Below, in pieces: positions 35,998 to 46,026 of a stretch of DNA of 64,000 bases. The notes under the pieces are model-generated. The model was not told where the DNA came from. It did not search any database and was given only the letters and a program-made list of their open reading frames with translations. Within the stretch, counting starts at the first letter, position 1. The number at the start of each line of letters is the position of its first letter. Source of the DNA: Pseudomonas sp. PA15(2017) (lineage in GTDB: Bacteria > Pseudomonadota > Gammaproteobacteria > Pseudomonadales > Pseudomonadaceae); assembly GCF_001945395.1 (NCBI RefSeq), contig NZ_MSXV01000002.1, forward strand, positions 1 to 64,000, written 5' to 3'. The position numbers and the translations under genes were made by a program.

Positions 35998-37640
35998 CTG
36001 CGCGGCGTGTACACCCACTCGCCGCCGTCGCCACGGGGCAAGCGCCGGGTCTGGCTGGAGCCGATGATCACCAGGGTGCGCATGTCGACCATCTCCGGGG
36101 TCAGCTCGCCTAGGCTGACCACCCGCAGCGCTTCGGCCGGGCGGCCGATGTCGCGGCCCAGTACCACCACGGTGTCCGGCGTGCGATGGGTGTGGACGAT
36201 TTCCAGGGCGCGGCCGAGTTGCCAGGGGCGCGCCTTGGAGATCGGGTTGTAGAAAGCCATGGCCAGGTCGGCGGCGCCGGCGTGGTCGAGACGGCTTTCG
36301 ATCACCGCCCAGGGCTTGAGGTTGTCCGACAGGGAGATCAGGCAGAAATCATGGCCCAGCGGTGCGCCGGCCTTGGCAGCGGTGGCCAGGGCCGCGGAGA
36401 CGCCGGGCAGCACTTGCAGCTCGACGGCGTGCCAGTCGGCGGGTGCCGCACTTTCTTCCAGCGCTTCCAGCACCGCCGCCGCCATGGCGAACACGCCGGG
36501 GTCGCCAGAGGAAACAACCACCACGCGGCGGCCGCTGGCGGCCAGCTCGAAGGCATGCCGCGCGCGCTGCAGCTCTTCGCGATTGTCGCTGCAATGGCGC
36601 ACCTGATCGTCGCGTAGCGGTTCGGCCATGCGTACGTAGGTTTCGTAACCGAGCAGGTCCTGGGCTTCGTCCAGGGCACGGCGTACGGCGGGTGTCAGGT
36701 GCTCCGCCGCGCCCGGGCCTAGGCCGATCACGCTCAGGCGCCCGCGCGGGCGGCCGATGGCCTGGGCGGCGTCCGGCGACTGCGCCTGCAGCACCTGCAG
36801 GCCGTCGAGCTGCGCGATGGCCGCCGGCAGCGTGGTATAGGGCGTGATGAAGCGCAGCGCCACGTTCAGTTCACGGGCCGCGTTGGCCAGCGCCTTGTCG
36901 GTCATCAGCGTTGCCGGTGCGAGCAGGGCGGCCAGGGCCTTGGCCGCCAGGCCCGAGTGCTCGAGCAACTGGTGGACACGCGCCGGCAGACCTTCCGAGC
37001 CCTCGACACGCACCAGCAGGCTGCGCGGGTGGATCAGCAACTCGTCGGGCCGGGCGGCGCGTTGCAGGGGCGTAATGTGCAGCGTGCGGCGACCATCCTC
37101 GGCCAGCGGCAGTTTGCTTTGATCCAGCCAGGGTGCATCACCGTCGATGCGCAGGTTTTCGCCCCCGAGCAGGTCGGAAACGAAGCGCTTGCCCTGTTCC
37201 AGATCGGCCAGGACGTAGCCGCTCGGCGGGTCGAGCAGGCAGGTGCCGAAGCGCAGTTCACCGCTGGTGGTTATCGCCGCGCTGACCTGCAGGCGCATAG
37301 CGATCTCCCGTGCCATGCGGTTGACGCCACCCAGGCCGCCCAGCAGCGGCACCACGGCGCTGCCGTCTTCGGCCACCGCCAGTACCGGCGGCTCGGCGCC
37401 CTTGCTGGCCAACTGCGGCGCCAGGCTGCGAATGACGATGCCAGCGGCGCACAGGGCGATGATCGGCGTGCCACTGCGATACAGGCCGCGCAGGGTGTCG
37501 CCGAAGTCGTCATAAGCCGCATCGGCCTCGACCCGATCACGCAGACCGTGAATCACTGCCTGTGGATAAAGCGCCTGGATGCGCCGGGCGGTGGCCAGGG
37601 CGGAGGGGCCGAGGATGACAAGGGCGGGGGAGGAAGTCAT
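35979..37640 (-). CDS. cobJ: CbiG-CobJ fusion: cobalt-precorrin-5A hydrolase / precorrin-3B C17-methyltransferase
   Basis: A 553-aa fusion for corrin ring synthesis. The N-terminal half resembles CbiG (LVILGPSALATARRIQ, VPLLGGLGGVNRMAREIA). The C-terminal half is a SAM-dependent tetrapyrrole methylase: GRLSVIGLGPGAAEHLTPAV, VVVVSSGDPGVFAMAA, LPGVSAALATAAKAGAPLGHDF. The same fusion is found in P. aeruginosa. ATG at 37640 is chosen; ATG at 37658 is the alternative. It lies 153 bp downstream of cobI on the same strand, with a small GC hairpin at 37755-37770 in between, so it may have partly independent expression. Confidence 0.93.
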   Translation of the reverse strand: MTSSPALVILGPSALATARRIQALYPQAVIHGLRDRVEADAAYDDFGDTLRGLYRSGTPIIALCAAGIVIRSLAPQLASKGAEPPVLAVAEDGSAVVPLLGGLGGVNRMAREIAMRLQVSAAITTSGELRFGTCLLDPPSGYVLADLEQGKRFVSDLLGGENLRIDGDAPWLDQSKLPLAEDGRRTLHITPLQRAARPDELLIHPRSLLVRVEGSEGLPARVHQLLEHSGLAAKALAALLAPATLMTDKALANAARELNVALRFITPYTTLPAAIAQLDGLQVLQAQSPDAAQAIGRPRGRLSVIGLGPGAAEHLTPAVRRALDEAQDLLGYETYVRMAEPLRDDQVRHCSDNREELQRARHAFELAASGRRVVVVSSGDPGVFAMAAAVLEALEESAAPADWHAVELQVLPGVSAALATAAKAGAPLGHDFCLISLSDNLKPWAVIESRLDHAGAADLAMAFYNPISKARPWQLGRALEIVHTHRTPDTVVVLGRDIGRPAEALRVVSLGELTPEMVDMRTLVIIGSSQTRRLPRGDGGEWVYTPRSYPQNG

Positions 37641-37793
37641 TGAAGTTTCACTGTTCATGGCGGGTACGCTGCATGTAGCGGTGAAGTAGAGCCTGTTGGC
37701 GCTGCGACCCCGCAGGGGGCAACGCGCAAACGGTGTGGCAGCCACCATCGATTCGCCCCGCGGTCGGGGCTTCGACATGACCGTCGTGTTCGC

Positions 37794-38573
37794 TCAACCG
37801 CGCCACTTGATGCCCGGCACCACGATCATCGAAAAATACGGCGAAGCCATCGGCTCGACGTCATCGAGCGGCACGATGCGCTGGTTGGCCATGGTCGCGC
37901 GTTCCACGTAATGGGCGCGGTCGTGCAGGCCAAGTTCCTGCAGCACGCGGCGCACCTTCTCGAAGTTGCGCCCCAGCTTCATCACCACGGCGGCTTCGGC
38001 GTTACGCAGGCGCTCGCGCAGCTCGTCTTCGGGCAGCACGCCGGAGAGCACCGACAAGCTCTGGTTGCGGTACACCAGCGGCACGCCGAGCACCGCGGCG
38101 CTGCCCAGCATCGAGCAGACGCCCGGGATCACCTCGGCCTCGTAGCGCTCGGCCAGGCGGTCGTGCAGGTACATGTAGGAGCCGTAGAAGAACGGGTCGC
38201 CCTCGCAGATCACCGCCACGTCGCGACCGGCGTCCAGGTGTTCGGCGATCTGCACCGCGCAGGTGTCGTAGAAGTCGCTGATCACGCCTTCGTAGGTCAG
38301 TGGCGGTTCGAGTTTTTCGGTGGTCACCGGGTAGACCAGTGGCAGGCGCTGCTGGCCGTCTTCCAGGTGCGCCTCGATGATGCCGAAGGCGTTGCCGCCC
38401 TGGCCGACGTTGGCCTTGGCCTTGGCCACGAAATAGCCGACCACCGGTGCCGATTTCAGCAAACGCAGGGCTTTGAGGGTGATCAGCTCCGGATCGCCGG
38501 GGCCCACGCCCAGGCCGAGCAGGCGGCCCTTGCCGGGGCGGTCCATACCGGGGCGACTCATACCGCTCATCAC
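37794..38573 (-). CDS. cobI: Precorrin-2 C20-methyltransferase
   Basis: A 259-aa tetrapyrrole methylase acting on precorrin-2 in cobalamin synthesis. Motifs are [37 protein letters not shown] and [20 protein letters not shown]. The first ATG (38573) overlaps the cobH stop by 4 bp, though Met5 or Met10 could also serve because the first 14 residues are not family-like. Confidence 0.94.
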   Translation of the reverse strand: MMSGMSRPGMDRPGKGRLLGLGVGPGDPELITLKALRLLKSAPVVGYFVAKAKANVGQGGNAFGIIEAHLEDGQQRLPLVYPVTTEKLEPPLTYEGVISDFYDTCAVQIAEHLDAGRDVAVICEGDPFFYGSYMYLHDRLAERYEAEVIPGVCSMLGSAAVLGVPLVYRNQSLSVLSGVLPEDELRERLRNAEAAVVMKLGRNFEKVRRVLQELGLHDRAHYVERATMANQRIVPLDDVEPMASPYFSMIVVPGIKWRG

Positions 38574-39202
38574 TCGACCTCCGTGGCCAGGGCGTTGATC
38601 GCCGCGGCGGCCATGGCGCTGCCGCCGCGGCGGCCCTGGACAATCACGTAGGGCACACCGTGTTCGGCGTAGGTGGCGGCAAGCAGGTCCTTGGATTCGG
38701 CAGCGCCGACGAAACCCACCGGGAAACCGAGGATCAGCGCCGGCTTGGGTGCGCCGGCGGCGAGCATGTCGAGCAGGTAGAACAGCGCGGTCGGCGCATT
38801 GCCGATTACCACGACGGAGCCTTCCAGATGTTCGCGCCAGTGTTCCAGGGCCACCGCCGAGCGGGTATTGCCGAGCTGCTTGGCCAGCTCTGGTACGCCG
38901 GCATCGTTGAGGGTGCAGATCACCGGGTTGGCGGCCTGCAGCCGTGCCCGAGTCACGCCCTCGGCGACCATGCGTGCATCACAGAGAATCGCAGCGCCTC
39001 CGGCCAGCGCTTCACGCCCGGCTTTGCCGGCACCCGGCGAGAAGCGCAGATCCTGCACCACGTCGACCATGCCGCAGGCGTGGATGACCCGCACCGCAAG
39101 CTTCTCCAGATCCGCCGGAATGGCGCTCAGGTCGGCCTCGGCACGGATGATGGCGAAGGAGTTGCGATAGATCTCCTGACCATCGCGGATGTAATCGGTC
39201 AT
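38570..39202 (-). CDS. cobH: Precorrin-8X methylmutase
   Basis: A 210-aa enzyme that moves a methyl group from C11 to C12 to give hydrogenobyrinic acid. The catalytic His is in [10 protein letters not shown], with DARMVAEGV and [11 protein letters not shown] as typical blocks. It overlaps cobG and cobI by 4 bp each and belongs to the riboswitch-controlled operon cobGHI. Confidence 0.96.
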   Translation of the reverse strand: MTDYIRDGQEIYRNSFAIIRAEADLSAIPADLEKLAVRVIHACGMVDVVQDLRFSPGAGKAGREALAGGAAILCDARMVAEGVTRARLQAANPVICTLNDAGVPELAKQLGNTRSAVALEHWREHLEGSVVVIGNAPTALFYLLDMLAAGAPKPALILGFPVGFVGAAESKDLLAATYAEHGVPYVIVQGRRGGSAMAAAAINALATEVE

Positions 39203-40554
39203 CGGGTGAAACTCCGGGTAGCGGTGAGCGAGGCGAGCAAGGCGCCGGCTTCGTCAGGTGTCAGGTGATGGCCCAGCAACTGGCCGAAGCCGTTGCCGAG
39301 GGGCTGGCGGGCGAACAGGTCGTAGCGACCTTCGGCCACGGCCAGCAGGGTGAAGGGTGCGCGGTGGGCGGCGGCGCAGGAGCGGCTGCAGCCACTCAGG
39401 TGAATGCCCGGTCGTTCACTACCGGCGGGCAACCGTTCGGCCAGACGCAGGGCATCGGCCTTGGTGTCGGCCATCCCCTTGGCGCAGCCGCTGGCGCCGG
39501 TGCAGGCAATGATTCGCGCCAGCGGCGCGGCGGCATCGGTCAGCAAACCAAGCCCTTGCAGGCTGTGGATAACCTCATCGGCCGCGGCTTTGGGAATATT
39601 CGGCAGCAGCACGCTTTGCCAAGGCGTCAGGCGCAGGCTGCCATCGCCATGGCGGCGGCCGAGGGCTGCGAGGCCGAGCAGTTGTTCGGCCGCCAGCCGA
39701 CCAAGGGCAGGGCTGGCGCCGATATGCACGAGACCGGGCTGGTACTGCTCATGGATGCCGAGATGGGCATTGGCTTGCGGCGGCGCCCGGTGCCAGTCAC
39801 CTGCCGGTAGCAGCGCGCTGCCCAGGCGCAATTGCAGCAGGTGCAGCAGCTCGGCAGGCGCATGGTTCTCCAGCAGATGACGCATGCGGGTCTGCTCGGG
39901 TGTGGCCAGCTCGAGAAACAGTTCGAGCAGGGCAATCACCAGCTCATGGGCCGCGGCCTGTGGCACGACAGCCAGCGCGGGTGCATCGTCTGCCGTCGTG
40001 GGCGGGCAGCCGGCCAGACCGAAGGCGTAGCCGATGCCATCTCCCAGAGGCACGGCACTGAGCCAGATATCGTGAGGGTGTTCGAGCATCGCCAGGCGCT
40101 CGCCGCCGTCCAGCAGCAGGGCGAACTTCGCTGACAGTGCATGCAGGCGCGGCGTGTTCTCCAGGGTCGCCAGCAACTGCATGGCCAGTGGCGAGATATC
40201 CACAAGCGCCTGCGGGTCGAGGCCGGCTGCCGGGCTGACCATCAGGTTGCGCACATCATCGGCGCCGGGCGAGCGCGGGCCCAGGCCGGCGTCCAGCAGT
40301 TCGCTTATCAGCGCATCTTCACAGCCGGCGCGGATGCCACGAATCTGCACGTTGCCGCGGTTGGTGGCCTCGATCACCCTGCCGGCATGGCGCTGGGCGG
40401 CTCTGGCAATGCGTTCGGCCTGCTCGGCTTCGAGGCGCCCGCAGGGCAGCTTGATGCGGCAGATGCCGCCATCCTTCGCCTGCACGATACGCAGCAACCC
40501 CGGGCAGGCCGAGGGACGAACAGATAGCGATGGCGTGTGAGCGGGCTGTTTCAA
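39199..40554 (-). CDS. cobG: Precorrin-3B synthase
   Basis: A 451-aa oxygen-dependent enzyme of the aerobic cobalamin route, related to sulfite/nitrite reductases. N-terminal ferredoxin-like half-domains include GGICRIKLPCGRLEAEQAERIA and TNRGNVQIRGI. The [4Fe-4S] cysteines lie in ACTGASGCAKGMADTKADAL (as IIACTGASGCAKG) and HLSGCSRSCAAAH. It is the first gene after the cobalamin riboswitch, 114 bp from its B12 box. Confidence 0.94.
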   Translation of the reverse strand: MKQPAHTPSLSVRPSACPGLLRIVQAKDGGICRIKLPCGRLEAEQAERIARAAQRHAGRVIEATNRGNVQIRGIRAGCEDALISELLDAGLGPRSPGADDVRNLMVSPAAGLDPQALVDISPLAMQLLATLENTPRLHALSAKFALLLDGGERLAMLEHPHDIWLSAVPLGDGIGYAFGLAGCPPTTADDAPALAVVPQAAAHELVIALLELFLELATPEQTRMRHLLENHAPAELLHLLQLRLGSALLPAGDWHRAPPQANAHLGIHEQYQPGLVHIGASPALGRLAAEQLLGLAALGRRHGDGSLRLTPWQSVLLPNIPKAAADEVIHSLQGLGLLTDAAAPLARIIACTGASGCAKGMADTKADALRLAERLPAGSERPGIHLSGCSRSCAAAHRAPFTLLAVAEGRYDLFARQPLGNGFGQLLGHHLTPDEAGALLASLTATRSFTR

Positions 40555-40667
40555 CGGATCACCGGAGTCGGGTCACATGGGCATCCGTTCGAGGATAGGC
40601 CAGAGAAAGGTCAGTTTCTCTCACCGGGACACCCCGCCCGGTGTGGGCGCATGCGACTGAATCGGTC

Positions 40668-40858
40668 GGCAGGTCTCCTGGCTCGCAGGTCATGGCGCCT
40701 GGCCGGCCTTCCCGGTTTCCCAGTGGCGATTGGCAAGGCGCTCGCTGCAACAGTTGCGGGGGCAGCCACGGCGGAAAACCTGCCCGATATCGAACAGATT
40801 TTCTCGTGTTCCCTCTTAGGCCGCATTGGCTCACATGTAGCCGCTGGGCACCGACAGA
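40668..40858 (-). promoter_or_regulatory. Cobalamin riboswitch upstream of cobG
   Basis: Read on the minus strand, the region starts with GTCGGTGCCC near 40856-40847, has AAGAGGGAACACGAGAA in the core, and ends with the B12 box AGCCAGGAGACCTGCC (40683-40668). These are the conserved parts of the AdoCbl/cobalamin riboswitch. It should lower cobG-cobH-cobI expression when cobalamin is abundant. The 759-bp gap between cobG and cobL also holds the REP-type element at 41008-41181. Confidence 0.93.
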
Positions 40859-41007
40859 GGCGCTATTATGCCCGCTTTGCCCGCCGGGATGAAAAGCCAC
40901 GTCGTCGGATCGCACAGTGGCATGGCGGCGATGTGGTGATGGCAGTCGCTGTGGAGATGGCTTTCGTGGGAGGAGTCGAGCGGTGATCCGCTTTAGAATC
41001 TGTTCGC

Positions 41008-41181
41008 GATCTTTCAGTCCAGGCTCGCCGACTTTGGCAGTTGAGTGGTGCTGGCTGACGGCAGATCGCTCCTTGTGGGAACGGGCCATGCCCGTGATTT
41101 CGCGGGCATGGCCCGCTCCCACAGGTACTGCATCAATGGCTGCTCATGCCTTGTAGTTGCCGCTTCATGCGCAAAAGATCT
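41008..41181. repeat. Composite REP-containing intergenic element, copy 2
   Basis: A nearly perfect palindrome at 41074-41123 (TGTGGGAACGGGCCATGCCCG against CGGGCATGGCCCGCTCCCACA, quoted in two arms of about 20) lies between GATCTTTCAG at 41008 and CTTCATGCGCAAAAGATCT ending at 41181. The same arrangement occurs at 13661-13850. It separates the cobalamin riboswitch from cobL. Confidence 0.75.
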
Positions 41182-41313
41182 TGAAGGTGCGGGCTCTTTG
41201 CACCGAGATAAAAGCTCGTGGCCAAAGCGGATCGCTGCCCGGGCACTCCTATGGATTATGCGAATGGCCATTTCACCGATCCACTGCTGGCTACCAATGA
41301 TGAGGACTGAGAA

Positions 41314-42519
41314 ATGACACCCTGGCTGACCGTCGTGGGCATTGGTGAAGATGGCTACGCCGGCCTCGGCAAGACGGCTCGGCATGCATTGCTGGCGGCC
41401 GAGCTGGTGGTCGGCAGCGAGCGCCAGCTGGCGCTGCTGCCCCATTGCATCCGCGCCGCACGGTTGCCCTGGCCGAAGCCGTTTTCCCTGACGCCGGTGC
41501 TCGAGCGCCGCGGGGCGCCGGTCTGTGTGCTGGCCAGCGGTGACCCGATGTTCTTCGGTGTCGGCGCCAGCCTGGCCCGCGAGCTGGCGCCGGACGAGCT
41601 GCGCATCCTGCCAGCGCCATCGTCGGTGTCCCTGGCCGCGGCCCGTCTGGGCTGGCCGCTGCAGAGCACCGCCGTCGTATCGCTGGTCGCCCGTCCGCTG
41701 GCAGCGCTGCAGGCGCAAATCCACGCCGGCGTGCGCCTGCTGGTGTTGAGCAACGATGGCGATAGCCCGGCAGCCATCGCCGACCTGCTGCGCGAACGGG
41801 GTTTCGGCCCCAGCCGGCTTAGCGTCTTCGAGCATCTGGGTGGCGAGCGCGAGCGGCGCATCGATGGGTTGGCCGATGGCTGGTCGCTGGAGCGCGCAGC
41901 GGATCTCAATCTGGTGGCCATCGAGTGCCTGGCCGGTGAAGGCGCCTGCTGCCTGCCGTTGACCCCCGGCCTGCCCGATGACGCCTATCGCCACGACGGC
42001 CAACTGACCAAGCGAGATGTGCGGGCCCTTACCCTGTCGCGGCTGGCACCGTCACCGGGCGAGCTGCTCTGGGATGTCGGCGCCGGCTGCGGTTCCATCG
42101 GTATCGAATGGCTGCGCGCCCACCCCAGCTGCCGCGCCATCGCCATCGAGTCGGACGAAGGGCGCCAGGCACATATCGCCCATAACCGTGACGCCCTCGG
42201 CGTACCCAGCCTGCAACTGGTGGCCGGGCGGGCGCCCGAGGCGCTGGACGGGTTGGCTGCACCGGATGCGATCTTTATCGGCGGCGGCGTCACCGTGCCC
42301 GGCGTGCTGCAGCGCTGCTGGCAGGCACTCAAGCCCGGCGGTCGGCTGGTGGCCAATGCCGTGACCTTGCAGAGCGAGGCGGCGCTGATCGCCTTTCGCG
42401 GCGAACACGGTGGCGAGCTGACCCGCATCGAGGTGGCCCAGGCCAAGCCGTTGGGCGGCTTCGACACCTGGCGCGGCGCGCTGCCGATCACCCTGCTCGA
42501 CGTCAGCAAGCCGCGATGA
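41314..42519 (+). CDS. cobL: Precorrin-6Y C5,15-methyltransferase (CbiE-CbiT fusion)
   Basis: A 401-aa bifunctional enzyme that methylates C5 and C15 and decarboxylates. The N-terminal half is a tetrapyrrole methylase ([48 protein letters not shown]). The C-terminal half is CbiT-like with motif [18 protein letters not shown] and [11 protein letters not shown]. It overlaps cobK by 4 bp. Confidence 0.96.
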   Translation: MTPWLTVVGIGEDGYAGLGKTARHALLAAELVVGSERQLALLPHCIRAARLPWPKPFSLTPVLERRGAPVCVLASGDPMFFGVGASLARELAPDELRILPAPSSVSLAAARLGWPLQSTAVVSLVARPLAALQAQIHAGVRLLVLSNDGDSPAAIADLLRERGFGPSRLSVFEHLGGERERRIDGLADGWSLERAADLNLVAIECLAGEGACCLPLTPGLPDDAYRHDGQLTKRDVRALTLSRLAPSPGELLWDVGAGCGSIGIEWLRAHPSCRAIAIESDEGRQAHIAHNRDALGVPSLQLVAGRAPEALDGLAAPDAIFIGGGVTVPGVLQRCWQALKPGGRLVANAVTLQSEAALIAFRGEHGGELTRIEVAQAKPLGGFDTWRGALPITLLDVSKPR

Positions 42520-43241
42520 GCCGCATCCTGTTGCTTGGCGGGATCGGCGAAGCGCTGGATCTTGCCCGTCGCCTCGGCCCTGGGCACGTCTACAGCCTCG
42601 CCGGGTTGGGCAAGGTGCCCGAGGATCTGACCTGCCAGGTGCGCGTCGGCGGCTTCGGTGGTGCCGAGGGGCTGGCCGAGTTTATCCACAGGGAAGGCAT
42701 CACGCTGCTGGTCGACGCCACTCACCCCTATGCCGCACAGATCAGCCATAACGCGGCACGCGCTGCTCGGCAGGCCGGCGTTCCCTGCTGGGCGCTACGG
42801 CGTCCGGGCTGGACGGCATCGCCGGGTGATGATTGGCGCGAGGTGTTCGACTGGCCTTCGCTGATCGCCGCCCTGGTGCCTTTCCGGCGCCCGCTGTTCA
42901 CCTTGGGGCGCGAGCCGCTGGAGCATCTGCACGAGATTCCCGCCCATCAGCACTGGACGGTACGTTGCCTGCAAGGCCAGCCGGCCAGTGAGCGGGCCGA
43001 GGTGATCGGTGCCCGCGGGCCGTTCAGCCTGGAGGACGAGCGCGCGCTGTTCGCGCGGCTGAACTGCGACGTGCTGGTCAGCAAGAACAGTGGCAGCGCG
43101 GCCACCGAGTACAAGCTGCAGGTCGCCCGCGAACGTGGCGTGCCGGTGCTGGTGTTGCAGCGACCGGCGTTGCCGGCGGTGGACCGTGAGTTCGCCGAGC
43201 CTGAGGCCCTGTGGCAAGAATTGCAGGTAACCATCCCGTAG
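42516..43241 (+). CDS. cobK: Precorrin-6A reductase
   Basis: A 241-aa NADPH-dependent reductase of the corrin ring. Family features are [17 protein letters not shown] at the N-terminus, [19 protein letters not shown], and [20 protein letters not shown] near the C-terminus. Its TAG stop lies within a dispersed repeat that starts at 43238. In P. aeruginosa cbiD sits between cobL and cobK; here the two overlap and cbiD is absent. Confidence 0.94.
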   Translation: MSRILLLGGIGEALDLARRLGPGHVYSLAGLGKVPEDLTCQVRVGGFGGAEGLAEFIHREGITLLVDATHPYAAQISHNAARAARQAGVPCWALRRPGWTASPGDDWREVFDWPSLIAALVPFRRPLFTLGREPLEHLHEIPAHQHWTVRCLQGQPASERAEVIGARGPFSLEDERALFARLNCDVLVSKNSGSAATEYKLQVARERGVPVLVLQRPALPAVDREFAEPEALWQELQVTIP

Positions 43242-43336
43242 CCCGCGGTAGAGCGCAGCGAAACCCGGGGAGCCATTTCGATAGATGCGCGAATCCAGAA
43301 GCCTTCCTGGATATCGCTTCGCTCGACCCAGGCTAC
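43238..43336. repeat. Dispersed GTAGCCCG...GGCTACG intergenic repeat
   Basis: The left arm is GTAGCCCGCGGTAGAGCGCAG and the right arm CTTCGCTCGACCCAGGCTACG (20-21 bases each; quoted for pairing), typical of intergenic inverted repeats in Pseudomonas. The first bases supply the TAG stop of cobK. It fills most of the gap to the next gene. Confidence 0.6.
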
Positions 43337-43391
43337 GAAACCTGTCCGCGCCAGCGCTGTTAAACTGCCGCACTTTTTGCGGAGCCCGCCC

Positions 43392-44102
43392 ATGACTGTC
43401 ACGCCTTATGCCCAGGTATTGTTCGCCGGCCCCGATCTGCTCGCCGGTTCCTTCGCCGAGCTGTTTCGCGCTCGGCTGGTCGAGCTGCGGGGCGAAGCGG
43501 CGCTGGCCGATATCGTCGACACCGGTGCGGGCTACGACGGCCTCTGGCAGCGCGTGGGCGAGGGCAGCGGCACCTGCCTGGTGATCGACCTGGAGCCACA
43601 GAGCAGCAGCCAGCATGTCGACTGGCTACGCAGTGAATTGGCGGCCAAGACCGATCCCCAGCGCATCTTCGTCACCAGCCTGTTCGGCCAGCTCGATGCC
43701 GACGCGGCTGGCGCTGCCTGCGCGCTGATCGATCGCCCGCAATTGCACCTCGGCTGCGTCGACGTGCCGGAACTGCCAGGCAGCCACGCCTGGTCGAAAA
43801 TCCCCGCCCACCAATACCGCGTGCTGCTCTGCAACGGCCCGCGCTGCACTCGGCGCGGTGCGCTGCCGCTGTGGAAAAAGCTGCGCGAACAGGTCAAGGC
43901 CGCCGGCAAGCTGGAGTGCGAAGGCGGTGTGCACATCACTCGCACGCAGTGCCAGTTCCCCTGCGATCAGGGCCCGACCCTGACGGTTTATCCACAGGGG
44001 CACTGGTATCAGGTGCGCAGCGAGGCGGACGTGGTGCGCCTGGTCGACGAGCAATTGGTTGCCGGTCGCGCGGTGCCCGAGTTGATGATGGCGCGGCCCT
44101 GA
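43392..44102 (+). CDS. Cobalamin-cluster protein with C-terminal thioredoxin-like [2Fe-2S] ferredoxin domain
   Basis: A 236-aa protein. The N-terminal part (1-140) resembles a chelatase/CbiX-like fold only loosely. The C-terminal part (about 145-230) is a thioredoxin-like [2Fe-2S] ferredoxin with four Cys: VLLCNGPRCTRRGA and RTQCQFPCDQGPTLTVYP. Such proteins often accompany cobalamin genes and may pass electrons during cobalt handling. The frame opens 5 codons upstream, but ATG at 43392 gives the better start. The exact role is unknown. Confidence 0.82.
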   Translation: MTVTPYAQVLFAGPDLLAGSFAELFRARLVELRGEAALADIVDTGAGYDGLWQRVGEGSGTCLVIDLEPQSSSQHVDWLRSELAAKTDPQRIFVTSLFGQLDADAAGAACALIDRPQLHLGCVDVPELPGSHAWSKIPAHQYRVLLCNGPRCTRRGALPLWKKLREQVKAAGKLECEGGVHITRTQCQFPCDQGPTLTVYPQGHWYQVRSEADVVRLVDEQLVAGRAVPELMMARP

Positions 44103-44184
44103 CCCGGGCTGGCGCCGGCGGCATCTTCCCGGCGCAAGCATGTTTCGGGCTAACATGCCGGCATCATAAGAATTCGAGTCATGC

Positions 44185-45933
44185 ATGACCGCCCTGTTTC
44201 TGCGCTATCGCATCGTTGCCATCGTGTTGCTGGTGATCGTCGGCCTGGCCGTCAGCCTGTGGCTGGCCAGCCGCTACGCCGAGCAGCGGGCCTGGGAGGA
44301 CCGCAGCAGCGAGGCCCACGGCCAGTTGCAGCTCTATGCGCAATCGATCCAGACCCTGGTCGACCGCTTTCGCTCGGTGCCGCAACTGCTGTCGATGGAC
44401 GGCGACATCCAGGCCTTGCTGCACGCACCGGATGATCCGCAACTGCGCGACAAGCTCAATCGCCGTTTCGAGATGCTCAACACCGCCGCTGGCGCCAGCG
44501 TGCTCTACCTGATCGACCGCCGCGGCCATACCCTGGCGGCCAGCAACTGGAACGAGTGGAGCAGCTTCGTCGGTAGCAACTACGGCTTTCGCCCCTATTT
44601 CCAGGATGCCCTGCACCGCACCGCCGGCCGCTATTTCGCGGTTGGTGTGACCACCGGCGTGCCTGGCTACTTTCTTTCCCATGCGGTGTACGACGACAAC
44701 GGCGCGGTGATCGGCGTGCTGGTGGTCAAGCTCGAACTCGAGGAGCTGCAGCGCGAATGGGTCGGCCAGCCCGGTGTACTGCTGGTGGCCGACAGCTATG
44801 GCGTGGTGATTCTCAGCAGCCGGCCGGCCTGGCGTTTCCTGGCGCTGGAGGAGCTCGACGAGCTGGATCACGCCGAGCTGGTGGAAGTGCGCAAGTATGC
44901 CGAGCGCCCGTTGGAGGTGCTGTCCACCGAGCCTGGCCCGTACTTCGAGGGCAATGCCGACTGGATGAACATCGACGGTCCCGATGGCCGACAGAGCTAC
45001 CTCTGGCAACGCCAAGAGCTGAGCAGCGAGCAATGGACGCTGCACCTGCTGATCGAGGAAAGCAGCCTGGGCGACACCGCGCGCAGCTATCGCCTGGCCG
45101 CCGCCGGCGTATGGCTGACCCTGGTATTCCTGGTGCTGTTCCTGCTGCAACGGCGCAAGAACCAGCGCCTGCAGGCCAGCATTCGCGAGAACCTCGAGCG
45201 TGAGGTAACGCTGCGTACCGCCGAGCTGCGCGAGGCCCAGGAAGGCCTGGTGCATGCGGCGAAGATGGCTGCGCTGGGGCAGATGTCGGCGGCCATGGCG
45301 CACGAGATCAACCAGCCGCTGACGGCCATCCAGATGCACCTGGGCAGCCTCGGTCTGCTGCTCGATAACGGCCGCGAAGCGGACGTACGCGCCGGCCTGA
45401 CGCGCATCGACGGCCTGCTGCAACGCATGGCCAGCCTGACGAGTCACCTGAAGACCTTTGCCCGCAAGAGCCCGGCCGGGCTCAACGAACGGCTGCTGCT
45501 CAGCGACGTGCTGGAACAGGCATTGCTGCTGCTGGCGCCACGGCTGCGCAGCGAGCAGGCCGAATTACGCCGTGAGATTCGCAGCGAGGCGCGGGTCTCC
45601 GGCGATGCCATCCGCCTCGAGCAAGTGGTACTCAACCTGCTCAACAACGCCCTGGACGCCATGGTCGACAGCCCGCGACGTCTGCTCGGCGCCGTGATCG
45701 AAGTGCAGGGCGACAGCTGCGTGCTGCAGGTCAGTGACACGGGCGGCGGTATCCCCGAGGAGCACCTGGGCAACGTTTTCGAGCCGTTTTTCACCACCAA
45801 GCCGGTGGGCGAGGGGCTGGGACTTGGCCTGGCGATCTCCTACGGCATCGTGCGCGACCTGGGCGGCAGCCTGGAGGCTCGCAATGGCCCGGACGGCGCG
45901 CTCTTCATCCTGCGCCTGCCGCGCGCCGGGTGA
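44185..45933 (+). CDS. DctB-type sensor histidine kinase
   Basis: A 582-aa membrane kinase. TM1 is at about 8-28, a periplasmic double-Cache sensor follows (about 30-300, with [16 protein letters not shown] and [13 protein letters not shown]), and TM2 is at about 306-325. The H-box [17 protein letters not shown] contains the phosphorylated His, and the ATPase region has [22 protein letters not shown] and [12 protein letters not shown]. It resembles DctB sensors of C4-dicarboxylates. The partner regulator follows after 93 bp. ATG at 44181 is out of frame, so ATG at 44185 is used. Confidence 0.92.
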   Translation: MTALFLRYRIVAIVLLVIVGLAVSLWLASRYAEQRAWEDRSSEAHGQLQLYAQSIQTLVDRFRSVPQLLSMDGDIQALLHAPDDPQLRDKLNRRFEMLNTAAGASVLYLIDRRGHTLAASNWNEWSSFVGSNYGFRPYFQDALHRTAGRYFAVGVTTGVPGYFLSHAVYDDNGAVIGVLVVKLELEELQREWVGQPGVLLVADSYGVVILSSRPAWRFLALEELDELDHAELVEVRKYAERPLEVLSTEPGPYFEGNADWMNIDGPDGRQSYLWQRQELSSEQWTLHLLIEESSLGDTARSYRLAAAGVWLTLVFLVLFLLQRRKNQRLQASIRENLEREVTLRTAELREAQEGLVHAAKMAALGQMSAAMAHEINQPLTAIQMHLGSLGLLLDNGREADVRAGLTRIDGLLQRMASLTSHLKTFARKSPAGLNERLLLSDVLEQALLLLAPRLRSEQAELRREIRSEARVSGDAIRLEQVVLNLLNNALDAMVDSPRRLLGAVIEVQGDSCVLQVSDTGGGIPEEHLGNVFEPFFTTKPVGEGLGLGLAISYGIVRDLGGSLEARNGPDGALFILRLPRAG

Positions 45934-46026
45934 GCAGGGCGGGTTTGGCATTTCGTGTAACGACCCGGCAGGTCGCGCTCGAGTCGCTCGGCGCTACACT
46001 CCTCGCTCCAAAAATAAGGAGGTTTC

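Noticed and set aside
35737..36018. 93-codon minus-strand frame between cobJ and the RTX-type gene
   Set aside because: It overlaps the cobJ end and the RTX gene promoter region, and the product is low in hydrophobic core and unlike any family.
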